DNA of 64,000 bases, taken from contig NZ_JAHUZE010000004.1 in the NCBI RefSeq assembly GCF_019218265.1, positions 474,001 through 538,000 on the forward strand, given 5' to 3'. Numbering within the stretch: the stretch's first letter is position 1; each line of letters starts with the position of its first letter. Source of the stretch: Maritimibacter dapengensis. GTDB lineage: Bacteria; Pseudomonadota; Alphaproteobacteria; Rhodobacterales; Rhodobacteraceae. The notes under the pieces are model-generated. The model searched no databases. It was not told the origin of the DNA and was given only the letters and a program-made list of their open reading frames with translations. Shown piece by piece: positions 8,917-17,011 of the stretch. The translations under genes and the position numbers were made by a program.

Positions 8917-9085
8917 GACGGGTCTATCTCCTAGCGTCCCCGGACGACCGGGGCGAATGGGCCAGCTTTCAATTCCGGGCTAGCATAACACCGATGAAAC
9001 ACGGGCTGACAAGTGCGTGACGGGGGATCGGCTGGACATTGCCAGACCCGCGCGGCATGACGGGCGAGAAGCAATTGAGGGCGTG

Positions 9086-10072
9086 ATGTCGGGACAGGAC
9101 GTGGAGCAATTGGCCAAACGCGTGGCGGCGGGCGAGCGGCGCGCTCTGTCTCGCGCGATCACCTTGGTCGAAAGCGGACGCGCAGATCACCGCGCCGATG
9201 CGGTGGCGCTTCTCGACGCGCTGAAGCCGGCCGGCAAACAGGCGCTCCGCATCGGGCTGTCGGGAACGCCGGGCGTCGGCAAGTCCACCTTCATCGAAGC
9301 CTTCGGCATGTTCCTGATCGAGCGCGGGTTGCGCGTCGCGGTGCTGGCCGTCGACCCGTCCTCGGCCCGCTCTGGCGGGTCGATCCTCGGCGACAAGACC
9401 CGGATGGAGGAACTGTCGCGCCACCCCGACGCCTTCATCCGCCCATCGCCGGCCCAGACCCAGCTCGGCGGCGTCGCGCGACGCACCCGCGAGGCCGTGT
9501 CGCTCTGTGAAGCGGCGGGGTTCGACGTGGTGCTCATCGAAACTGTCGGTGTCGGCCAGTCCGAGACGATGGTCGCCGAGATGTCGGACCTGTTCCTGCT
9601 GCTTCTCGCGCCTGCGGGCGGCGACGAATTGCAGGGCGTGAAACGCGGGATCATGGAAATGGCGGACATGATCCTCGTGAACAAGGCGGACGGCGATCTG
9701 AAAGCCACGGCCACGCGCACCTGTTCCGACTACGCCGGTGCACTCCGCCTCCTGCGCAAACGCCCTCAGGACCCCGAGGGGTATCCTTGTGCGATGACAG
9801 TCTCTGCGGTCACCCGTGACGGGCTCGCAAAAGCATGGGACGCGATGGAGCGGCTGGCCGAGTGGCGGCGCACGTCCGGCTATTGGGACCGCGCCCGCGC
9901 CGAACAGGCCCGGCATTGGTTCATGGAAGACCTGCGCGCTGGTCTGCTTGCCCGACTCGACCGCGATCCCGATATTCGGGAACGGATCGAGAAGCTCGGA
10001 ACCGAGGTGGCACAGGGCGAAAAATCGCCCACGGTGGCGGCAGACGAGGTGCTCTCGGCCCTTGGAAAATAG
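9086..10072 (+). CDS. meaB: Methylmalonyl-CoA mutase-associated GTPase MeaB (ArgK)
   Basis: A 328-residue G3E-family GTPase that guards adenosylcobalamin loading and inactivation of methylmalonyl-CoA mutase. Walker A is GLSGTPGVGKSTFIE near residue 55. The following VDPSSARSGGSILGDKTRM is the MeaB signature, ETVGVGQSE is the switch/G3 region and NKADGD is the base-recognition motif. I chose the ATG at 9086 (MSGQDVEQLAKR) with GAGG upstream, rather than a GTG at 9017. No mutase gene lies in the window. Its metabolic link would be propionyl-CoA from odd-chain or branched acids, which fits the beta-oxidation island further right only loosely. Confidence 0.95.
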   Translation: MSGQDVEQLAKRVAAGERRALSRAITLVESGRADHRADAVALLDALKPAGKQALRIGLSGTPGVGKSTFIEAFGMFLIERGLRVAVLAVDPSSARSGGSILGDKTRMEELSRHPDAFIRPSPAQTQLGGVARRTREAVSLCEAAGFDVVLIETVGVGQSETMVAEMSDLFLLLLAPAGGDELQGVKRGIMEMADMILVNKADGDLKATATRTCSDYAGALRLLRKRPQDPEGYPCAMTVSAVTRDGLAKAWDAMERLAEWRRTSGYWDRARAEQARHWFMEDLRAGLLARLDRDPDIRERIEKLGTEVAQGEKSPTVAADEVLSALGK

Positions 10073-10166
10073 GGTTCTCCGCGATGTCACGAAACATTCG
10101 CACCCGCCGACCGTGACAAACTGATAATCATCGGCTAAGAAATCTGCACCCATGACGGAGGTTCAG

Positions 10167-10199
10167 ATGCGAATAATTCAGGTCCCCTACTTCGGCTGA
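10167..10199 (+). CDS. Short leader ORF (MRIIQVPYFG) upstream of the ABC exporters
   Basis: Ten codons preceded by a strong Shine-Dalgarno (GGAGG at 10157-10161, 5 bases before the ATG). An in-frame ATG at 10152 would extend it to 15 codons. A GC stem (GCCCG/CGGGC, 10203-10207 and 10215-10219) follows the stop. It ends 87 bases before the first ABC exporter gene. The arrangement looks like a translated leader peptide, but no regulatory mechanism can be shown from the sequence. Confidence 0.4.
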   Translation: MRIIQVPYFG

Positions 10200-10286
10200 C
10201 ACGCCCGGACCTGTCGGGCTGTCCAACGCCCGTACGCATCTTCTCTATTTCCAGCACATCGCTGTCCCGCCTCGAAAGGCACCGTC

Positions 10287-12116
10287 ATGTTCCGTTTCTT
10301 TGAAACCCGCGTCGATCCGTTCGTATCTCACGATGACGCCACCCCGCCGGAGAAAATCTGGCCCTATGTGAAATCCCACCTGGGCAACTTCTGGCCCTGG
10401 CTGGGCTGGATGGCCGTGCTCGGTCTCATCGTCGCGGTGATAGAGACCGCGATCATCGCTTACATGGGGCGGGTCGTCGATCTGATCGAAGCAGGCGATC
10501 CGGGCACGTTCTGGGCGTCGCACGGGCTGGAACTCACGCTCGCGGGCCTTGCAGTGCTCTTCGTGCGCCCGGCGGTCATTTTCGCGAACTCGCTCATGCT
10601 CGAACAGATCCTCGCCGGTGCGATGCAGGATCAGGTGCGCTGGCGGGCGCACAAGCACCTGCTCGGGCAGTCTATGGGCTTCTTCCAGAACGACTTCGCC
10701 GGGCGGCTGACGAACCGGGTGATGCAACTCGGTCCGGCGGTCGAGGACAGCACCTTCATGTTCTTCGAGGCGATCTGGTACGCCACGACCTATGTCATCG
10801 CCGCCGTGATTATCGTCGGCGAAATGGACCTGCTCCTCGCCCTGCCGCTGATCGGCTGGGTGATCGGCTTCATCGCCTATACCCGCAACATCTCGATCCG
10901 CGTCGGGGCGGCCAGCGAGAAATGGTCGGATGCCCGCTCGCTCGTCACCGGGCGGATCGTCGATGCCTATGCCAATATCGAGACGGTCAAGCTCTTCGGC
11001 CACGGCGCGTCGGAGGAGCGCTATGTGCTGTCGGCGATGAAACGTCACCGGCTTCGGTTTCAGCGGTTCCTGCGGCTCATGTCGGAAATGGGCATTGGTC
11101 AGAACCTCCTGAACGGTGCTCTGATGGTCGGTATGCTCGGCCCCGCGCTCGCGCTCTGGACAGCGGGCCGGGTAACCGTGGGCGACGTGGCGGCGGCCTC
11201 GGCGCTCACGCTACGGCTGACGGGCATGTCCGGTTGGCTGATGTGGGTCACCATCCGGTTTTTCGAACATGCAGGCGTCATCCGTGAGGGGCTGCGCTCG
11301 GTCTCCGTGTCCCACACCGTGATCGATGGTCCTGACGCGCAAGCACTCAAGGTGAAGAAGGGCGCGATCCGGTTCGAGGATCTCAGCCACCATTACGGCA
11401 AGGGCAAGGGCGGTCTGGACCACGTGACGCTCGACATACCGGCAGGGCAGAAGGTTGGCCTCGTCGGACGCTCCGGGGCGGGCAAGTCCTCGTTGGTCAA
11501 CCTGCTCTTGCGGTTCCGCGACGCCGAAGAAGGGCGCATCCTGATCGACGGGCAGGAGGTCGGCGCGGTCACGCAAGACAGCCTGCGCGCCTCGATCGGC
11601 ATGGTCACGCAGGACAGCTCGCTTCTGCACCGTTCCGTGCGGGCGAACATCCTTTACGGTCGGCCGGAGGCAACGGAGCAAGAGATGTTCGCAGCCGCTC
11701 GCAAGGCCGAGGCCCACGACTTCATCCTCGATCTCGAAGACCCGCGCGGCGGGCGCGGCTACGATGCGCAAGTGGGCGAACGGGGCGTGAAGCTGTCGGG
11801 CGGTCAGCGGCAACGGATCGCCATTGCGCGGGTCATGCTGAAGGACGCGCCGATCCTTGTGCTGGACGAGGCGACCTCGGCGCTCGACAGCGAGGTGGAA
11901 GCCGCCATTCAGGAAACGCTCTACGGCATGATGGAGGGCAAGACCGTCATCGCCATCGCGCACCGGCTGTCTACCATCGCTGCGATGGACCGGATCGTCG
12001 TCATGGACGAGGGCCGGGTGATCGAGGACGGCACGCATGAAGAACTGCTGGCACAAGGCGGCACCTATGCCGGCCTATGGGCGCGGCAGTCGGGCGGGTT
12101 CCTCGCCGAAGCATGA
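10287..12116 (+). CDS. ABC exporter, fused membrane and ATP-binding domains (first of pair)
   Basis: A 609-residue full-length half-transporter. An N-terminal six-helix ABC_membrane domain (about residues 35-330) is followed by a nucleotide-binding domain. The latter has Walker A GRSGAGKSS near residue 394, signature LSGGQRQRIAIAR near 502, Walker B ILVLDEATSALD near 525 and an H-loop in IAIAHRLST. It resembles MsbA/multidrug-type exporters. The next gene encodes a close relative of the same length, so a heterodimer or two homodimers are possible. The substrate is unknown. A 10-codon leader ORF precedes it. Confidence 0.92.
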   Translation: MFRFFETRVDPFVSHDDATPPEKIWPYVKSHLGNFWPWLGWMAVLGLIVAVIETAIIAYMGRVVDLIEAGDPGTFWASHGLELTLAGLAVLFVRPAVIFANSLMLEQILAGAMQDQVRWRAHKHLLGQSMGFFQNDFAGRLTNRVMQLGPAVEDSTFMFFEAIWYATTYVIAAVIIVGEMDLLLALPLIGWVIGFIAYTRNISIRVGAASEKWSDARSLVTGRIVDAYANIETVKLFGHGASEERYVLSAMKRHRLRFQRFLRLMSEMGIGQNLLNGALMVGMLGPALALWTAGRVTVGDVAAASALTLRLTGMSGWLMWVTIRFFEHAGVIREGLRSVSVSHTVIDGPDAQALKVKKGAIRFEDLSHHYGKGKGGLDHVTLDIPAGQKVGLVGRSGAGKSSLVNLLLRFRDAEEGRILIDGQEVGAVTQDSLRASIGMVTQDSSLLHRSVRANILYGRPEATEQEMFAAARKAEAHDFILDLEDPRGGRGYDAQVGERGVKLSGGQRQRIAIARVMLKDAPILVLDEATSALDSEVEAAIQETLYGMMEGKTVIAIAHRLSTIAAMDRIVVMDEGRVIEDGTHEELLAQGGTYAGLWARQSGGFLAEA

Positions 12117-12122
12117 ACCAGG

Positions 12123-12189
12123 GACGCGCGGTAATCGTACATCGCGCGTCTTCCCAATGCGCCACGTCACGACAGGGTGACTTGGCGCA
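12123..12189 (+). other. Two inverted repeats between the ABC exporter genes
   Basis: First, an 8-bp perfect stem GACGCGCG/CGCGCGTC (12123-12130, 12143-12150). Second, a 32-bp dyad at 12158-12189 built of TGCGCCA, GTCAC, a 6-base loop, GTGAC and TGGCGCA, with one mismatched pair. There is no U-tract, so this is an RNA-processing or attenuating structure or a protein site rather than a clear terminator. Confidence 0.55.
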
Positions 12190-12216
12190 CCCGATCACGG
12201 AGCCTAGATTGTCAGG

Positions 12217-14049
12217 ATGCGCTTGAGCGATCTCATCGACCCATTCCGCCCCGCCGAGGGACCGCCACCCGGAACGCTCTTCGCGTTCGCGCGCTGGATT
12301 CTGAAAGGCGCATGGCCGGTTCTCGCCGTGGCCGCGTTGGCGTCCGCCATGGCCGGGGCGTCTGAGACCGGGACCGCATGGGTGCTGGGCCGGGTGATCG
12401 ACGGCGTCGTCGAGACCGGCCGCGAGGACTTCTTCTCGGCCACCAACCTTGGACTATTCGCGCTGGGCCTGGGTTTTTTCGTGCTCTTGCGCCCAATTGT
12501 ATTCGCTTTTTCCAACTTCATGACCTCGGTGGTCGTGACCCCCGCAATCTCGCCGTTGGTCATCATGCGCCTGCACCGCTGGATGCTCAGCCAGTCCGTC
12601 GATTTCTTCGACAACGACTTCGCCGGGCGGCTGGCGCAGAAACAGGCCCAGACCGCCAACGCGATGACGAACCTCGTCGTCGAGTCGATCAACGTGATCT
12701 TCTTCGCGCTGGCCTCTGTGGTCGGCGCGCTGGTGCTCGTGTTCTCCATTGACCCCTGGCTCGCCCCGATCATGCTGATCTGGTTCACCGCCTACGTCCT
12801 CGTCATCCGGTATTTCATCCCGCGTGTGCGCATCCGGGCCAAGGCCCGCGCCGCGACCCGTGCCGTCGTGACCGGCAAGGTCGTGGATACGATCACCAAC
12901 ATCCGCACGGTCAAGCTCTTCGCCAATGCGGGGCACGAAGACGACGGAGCGCTCACGGCGGTGAAGAACTTCCGCGCCTCGGTCATCCACTTCGGGCGCC
13001 TTGCCGCGACCTTCCGCCTGACGCTCATGACCTTGGCCGGGATGCTGCCCGTGTTCCTCGTCGGCGGCACGCTTTTCGCGTGGCAGGGCGGTAGCGCGTC
13101 CGAAGGCGACATCGTGGCGGCAGGCACGATCTCGGTCCGGCTGGCGCAGATGACCGGCTGGGTCAGCTTCGCGCTCATGGGGCTCTATCGCGACATCGGC
13201 GAGATCGAGGACGGGATGCGCACGCTCACCCCCGACCGCCGGTTGCGCGATGCGCCGGGCGCGACCGAACTTGCGCTTTCCGGCGGTGAAATACGTTTCG
13301 ACAATGTCGGGTTCGCCTATGGCCGGATGAAGGGCGGGGTGCAGGGCATCGACCTGACCGTGCGCCCGGGCGAAAAGCTGGCCATCGTCGGCCCGTCCGG
13401 GGCGGGCAAGTCCACGCTCGTCTCGCTGCTTCTGAGGCTCTATGACCCCGAAGACGGGCAGATTACGATCGACGGTCAGGACATCGCCCATGTGACGCAG
13501 GACAGCCTGCGCCGGACCATCGGAATGGTCACGCAGGACACCGCCATGTTCAATCGCTCCGCCCGCGACAACATCCGCTATGGCCGCCCCGAGGCGGACG
13601 AAGAAGACGTGATCCGCGCGTCCGACCGGGCCGAAGCGTACGAATTCATTCAGGACCTCATGGATGCCGACGGGCGCGAAGGCTTCGATGCCCATCTGGG
13701 CGAGCGTGGCGTGAAGCTCTCCGGCGGGCAGCGCCAACGCATCGCCATCGCCCGCGCGATCATCAAGGACGCCCCGATCCTCGTGCTCGACGAGGCGACG
13801 TCATCCCTCGACAGCGCGGTCGAAGCGGCCATTCAGGAAACCCTCTACGACATCATGGAGGACAAGACGGTCATCGCCATCGCGCACCGCCTGTCCACCA
13901 TCGCCCATATGGATCGGATCATCGTGCTGGACGACGGTCACATCGTGGAGGAAGGAAGCCACGACGCGCTGCTTGCAGCAGGCGGGCTATATGCCGACCT
14001 CTGGTCGCACCAATCGGGCGGCTTCCTGGGAGAAGCGGCAGCCGAGTAG
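12217..14049 (+). CDS. ABC exporter, fused membrane and ATP-binding domains (second of pair)
   Basis: A 610-residue half-transporter with the same architecture as its upstream neighbour: six-helix membrane domain (about residues 30-320), then Walker A GPSGAGKST near residue 394, signature LSGGQRQRIAIAR near 503, Walker B ILVLDEATSSLD and the H-loop IAHRLST. The two proteins are clearly paralogous, sharing long stretches such as DNDFAGRL, NDFAGRLTNR-type elements and AIQETLY. A duplication followed by pairing is likely. The intercistronic 100 bp carries strong hairpins that could tune the ratio of the two products. It is followed by an 18-bp inverted repeat before a convergent gene. Confidence 0.92.
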   Translation: MRLSDLIDPFRPAEGPPPGTLFAFARWILKGAWPVLAVAALASAMAGASETGTAWVLGRVIDGVVETGREDFFSATNLGLFALGLGFFVLLRPIVFAFSNFMTSVVVTPAISPLVIMRLHRWMLSQSVDFFDNDFAGRLAQKQAQTANAMTNLVVESINVIFFALASVVGALVLVFSIDPWLAPIMLIWFTAYVLVIRYFIPRVRIRAKARAATRAVVTGKVVDTITNIRTVKLFANAGHEDDGALTAVKNFRASVIHFGRLAATFRLTLMTLAGMLPVFLVGGTLFAWQGGSASEGDIVAAGTISVRLAQMTGWVSFALMGLYRDIGEIEDGMRTLTPDRRLRDAPGATELALSGGEIRFDNVGFAYGRMKGGVQGIDLTVRPGEKLAIVGPSGAGKSTLVSLLLRLYDPEDGQITIDGQDIAHVTQDSLRRTIGMVTQDTAMFNRSARDNIRYGRPEADEEDVIRASDRAEAYEFIQDLMDADGREGFDAHLGERGVKLSGGQRQRIAIARAIIKDAPILVLDEATSSLDSAVEAAIQETLYDIMEDKTVIAIAHRLSTIAHMDRIIVLDDGHIVEEGSHDALLAAGGLYADLWSHQSGGFLGEAAAE

Positions 14050-14057
14050 TGCCGCAA

Positions 14058-14122
14058 GAGGTCCCGGCTCAAGGCCGGGACGCGGATCCCCGGTATCAGG
14101 CCCCGCCTTGAGCCGGGACCTC
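14058..14122. repeat. 18-bp inverted repeat between convergent genes
   Basis: GAGGTCCCGGCTCAAGGC (14058-14075) is exactly inverted at 14105-14122, with a 29-base spacer. The left arm plus adjacent bases also folds on itself (GTCCCGGC/GCCGGGAC). It lies between two converging stops and can act as a bidirectional terminator. The nested palindrome also looks like a REP-type mobile repeat. Confidence 0.65.
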
Positions 14123-14131
14123 ACCGTCGAC

Positions 14132-15100
14132 TTACGACTTGCAAAGACCGGCCTTCGCCTCGTCGTACTCCGCTTCAAGCCGGGCGATCAACGCGCCCGC
14201 CTTGGGCACGTCCCGGATCACGCCGATCCCCTGACCGGACCCCCAGATGTCTCGCCACGCTTTCGATTTCTCGCCTGCCGCGACCTTGGAGACGTCGCCC
14301 TTTTCGCCGGTCAGGTTGTCGGGGTCCAACCCCGCCGCTTCGATCGACGGGCGCAGGTAGTTGCCATGAACCCCGGTGAAGAAGTCGGAATACATGATGT
14401 CCTGCGCGCTGCTCTCCACGATCATCTGCTTGTAACCTTCGACAGCGTTGCCTTCTTCCGTCGCGATGAACGCCGTGCCCATGTAGCCGCCATCGGCCCC
14501 CATCGCTTTCGCGGCAAGGATCGAGCGACCATGCGCCATGGCACCGGACAGAAACAGCGGCCCGTCGAACCATTCGCGGATTTCCTGCACCAATGCGAAG
14601 GGCGACAGGAGGCCTGCATGGCCACCTGCACCGGCGGCGACCGCGATCAACCCATCCGCGCCTTTCTCGATCGCCTTTTTCGCAAAGGCGTTGTGGATCA
14701 CGTCATGGAGCACGACCGCGCCCACGCTATGCGCCGCCTCGTTGATTTCGGGCCGTGCGCCGAGCGAGGTGATCCAGATCGGAACTTCGTGCTTCATCAG
14801 GATCTCGACGTCGCGCTGAAGCCGTTCGTTCGTGCGGTGGGCGATCAGGTTGACGCCGAAGGGCGCGGCCGGTTTGTCCGGGTTCGCCGCATCCCACTCG
14901 GCAAGCTCCGCCTTGATGCGCACCAGCCATTCTTCAAGCTGGATCGGTTCGCCCTCTTTCTCGCGTGCGTTGAGCGCGGGGAAGGTGCCGACGATCCCCG
15001 CCTTGCATTGGGCAATGACCAGTTCCGGGCCGGACACGATGAACATGGGCGCACCGATAAGCGGCAGGCGCATCTTGTCGAAAGTTGCGGGCAGGGCCAT
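14132..15100 (-). CDS. Nitronate monooxygenase / NAD(P)H-dependent flavin oxidoreductase
   Basis: A 322-residue TIM-barrel FMN enzyme of the 2-nitropropane dioxygenase family. Family features are visible: the N-terminal PLIGAPMFIVSGPEL, GVNLIAHRTNE, an IAVAAGAGGHAG flavin-phosphate loop with the catalytic His region, and FLSGAMAHGRSILAAKAMGADGGYMGTAF. It ends the minus-strand catabolic operon, only 3 bases after the crotonase gene. In this context it might act on an acyl-CoA or a nitro-compound; the family name does not fix the substrate. A repeat-type terminator follows. Confidence 0.88.
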   Translation of the reverse strand: MALPATFDKMRLPLIGAPMFIVSGPELVIAQCKAGIVGTFPALNAREKEGEPIQLEEWLVRIKAELAEWDAANPDKPAAPFGVNLIAHRTNERLQRDVEILMKHEVPIWITSLGARPEINEAAHSVGAVVLHDVIHNAFAKKAIEKGADGLIAVAAGAGGHAGLLSPFALVQEIREWFDGPLFLSGAMAHGRSILAAKAMGADGGYMGTAFIATEEGNAVEGYKQMIVESSAQDIMYSDFFTGVHGNYLRPSIEAAGLDPDNLTGEKGDVSKVAAGEKSKAWRDIWGSGQGIGVIRDVPKAGALIARLEAEYDEAKAGLCKS

Positions 15101-15103
15101 GGA

Positions 15104-15874
15104 TTAGGCTCCTTTGAAATTCGGTTTCCGTTTCTCGAAGAAGGCTTGCACCCCTTCGCGGCTGTCGGCGGACTGGATCAGTGCGGACTGCTCCTGCGCC
15201 TCCAACGTCACCGCTGTCTCGTAACTCGCCCCGTCCATCGCGCGAAGCAACCGTTTCGCTGCGGCACTTGCAAGCGGCGGACCTGCTGCGATGCGGGCTG
15301 CGAGTGCGGTGGTTTCATCGGCAAGTGCGTCATGGGCATGGGTCGCGTTGGCCAGCCCAAGCGCGACCGCCTCCTCGGCCGGGATCTTGCGGCCTTCCAG
15401 AATGGCCTGCATCGCACGTTTGTAGCCAAGCCCGCGATGCAAAAGCCACGTATTGCCGCCGTCGGGGATCAACCCGATCGCGGCGAAAGCCATGTAGATC
15501 GTGGCGCTATCGGCCATGGTCATCAGGTCGCAATTCATGGCGAGCGCCGCGCCGATCCCGGCGGCCGAACCATGCACCTGAGCAATCCAGATTTTCGGTG
15601 AGGTCGAGATCGCGGCCAGTATCGGCCGGTATTCCTGCTCGATCAGAAGCGTGATCGGGTTGTCGATCTTCTCCTGCAAATCGGTGCCGGCGCAAAAGCC
15701 CCGTCCATTGCCCGACAGGATCACCACGCGGATGTCGTCATTCGCGTGAATGTCCATGATCGCCCGTTTGAACCCGTCTCGCAGCGCCTTGTCCATCGCG
15801 TTGAAGGCCTCGGGGCGGTTCAGCGTGACACGCGCAATTGCGCCGTCCGTTTCGTAAAGGATCGGGTAAGCCAT
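15104..15874 (-). CDS. Enoyl-CoA hydratase/isomerase (crotonase superfamily)
   Basis: A 256-residue crotonase. The oxyanion-hole segments are GFCAGTDLQ and HGSAAGIGAALAM. The two glutamates of classical hydratases are not both kept: the first position lies in GAALAM and the second is Asp in IGLIPDGG. That pattern is more typical of isomerase-type members (PaaG-like) than of a true hydratase. I chose the second of two adjacent ATGs (15874, MAYPILYE), because the GGAGG is then at a workable distance. It lies between the racemase and the flavoprotein in one operon and probably completes the pathway's double-bond chemistry. Confidence 0.88.
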   Translation of the reverse strand: MAYPILYETDGAIARVTLNRPEAFNAMDKALRDGFKRAIMDIHANDDIRVVILSGNGRGFCAGTDLQEKIDNPITLLIEQEYRPILAAISTSPKIWIAQVHGSAAGIGAALAMNCDLMTMADSATIYMAFAAIGLIPDGGNTWLLHRGLGYKRAMQAILEGRKIPAEEAVALGLANATHAHDALADETTALAARIAAGPPLASAAAKRLLRAMDGASYETAVTLEAQEQSALIQSADSREGVQAFFEKRKPNFKGA

Positions 15875-15883
15875 CATGCCTCC

Positions 15884-17011
15884 TCAAGTCAAAACGCCGT
15901 CGTCCCGCATCCGGGAAATGGCTTCGTCGTCATAACCCAGTTCGGTGAGCACGGCTTTGGTGTCGGTTCCGGGCGCATGTGGAGCGCTTGGCTCTGCGGT
16001 GCTGCTGCGCGAAAACCGCGGCGCAGGGGCGGCCTGCGTAACGCCTGCGACCTCGGTGAAGGTCCCGCGCGCGGCGAGATGCGGATGATCCGGCGCTTCG
16101 CTCCAAGTCATGATGGGTGACGCGCAAGCATCGGAGCCGTCGAATACGGCTGTCCACTCGTCGCGTGTTTTCTGCTTGAATACGGAGGCGTATGCATCGC
16201 GCCGCTCGTCCCAGGACGCCGTGTCCATCTGCGTCGCCATGTGATCCTCGGGCAGTCCCGCCAGCCGAACAAGCTCGGCATGGAATTGCGGCTCAAGTGG
16301 GCCGACCGCAATGAATTTGCCGTCGGCGCATACGTAGGTCCGGTAGAACGGCGCGCCACCGTCCAGAAGGTTCGCCTGTCGCGTCTCGCTCCAATGCCCC
16401 CGCGCGATCCAGCTGTGAACCAGCGCCATCATCGCCGAGGCTCCGTCCACCATCGCCGCATCCACGACCTGACCCTTGCCGGAGGTCTGGCGCTCGAACA
16501 GCGCCGCCATGATCCCGAACAGAAGGAACATGGTCCCGCCACCGTAATCCGCCGCGATATTGAGCGGCGGCGCAGGCGGGCGGTCGGCCTCGCCAATCGC
16601 GTGCAGAAACCCGGTGAGGCCGAGATAATTGATGTCGTGCCCCGCCGTCATGGCGAGAGGCCCGTCCTGTCCCCAACCGGTCATTCGCGCGAACACGAGG
16701 CCGGGGTTCAGCGCCGCACAATCCTCCGGCCCCAACCCCATGCGTTCCATCACGCCGGGGCGAAAGCCCTCGATCAACACATCGGACCCGGCGATCAGCT
16801 TCATCGCCGCCCCGACGCCTTCGGGCGCTTTCAGGTTGAGCGCGATGCTGCGTTTGCCCCGGTTGTTGATGTCGGTCGGGTCGGCCTTGCCAGACTTGCG
16901 GGTCACGAGCACGACCTCGGCACCGAGATCGGCCAGGAACTGACCGGCGAGAGGTGCAGGGCCGAGGCCCTGCATCTCCACGACTTTGAGCCCCGTGAGT
17001 GGACCGCTCAT
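15884..17011 (-). CDS. CaiB/BaiF family, alpha-methylacyl-CoA racemase-like
   Basis: A 375-residue family III CoA-transferase fold protein. The three residues that define alpha-methylacyl-CoA racemase can be seen: His in AGHDINYLG, Asp in NIAADYGGG and Glu in VGPLEPQF. This points to racemisation of (R)/(S)-2-methylacyl-CoA rather than CoA transfer. Such a step is needed because acyl-CoA dehydrogenases accept only one stereoisomer. Its start overlaps the stop of the hydratase/dehydrogenase gene by 4 bases (ATGA). This is the most informative gene for guessing that the cluster handles alpha-methyl-branched acids. Confidence 0.9.
   Translation of the reverse strand: MSGPLTGLKVVEMQGLGPAPLAGQFLADLGAEVVLVTRKSGKADPTDINNRGKRSIALNLKAPEGVGAAMKLIAGSDVLIEGFRPGVMERMGLGPEDCAALNPGLVFARMTGWGQDGPLAMTAGHDINYLGLTGFLHAIGEADRPPAPPLNIAADYGGGTMFLLFGIMAALFERQTSGKGQVVDAAMVDGASAMMALVHSWIARGHWSETRQANLLDGGAPFYRTYVCADGKFIAVGPLEPQFHAELVRLAGLPEDHMATQMDTASWDERRDAYASVFKQKTRDEWTAVFDGSDACASPIMTWSEAPDHPHLAARGTFTEVAGVTQAAPAPRFSRSSTAEPSAPHAPGTDTKAVLTELGYDDEAISRMRDDGVLT

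Noticed and set aside
9017-9085. Longer meaB start at GTG 9017
   Set aside because: The extra 23 residues are not typical of MeaB, and a better ribosome site precedes ATG 9086.
10084-10106. ATGTCAC followed by CATTCGC at 11-bp spacing before the ABC exporter leader
   Set aside because: Second unit matches the Pho consensus at only 3 of 7 positions; not enough for a Pho box.
15884-17011. Formyl-CoA or carnitine CoA-transferase identity for the CaiB/BaiF protein
   Set aside because: The His/Asp/Glu racemase triad is present and the neighbours are beta-oxidation genes, so racemase is preferred.
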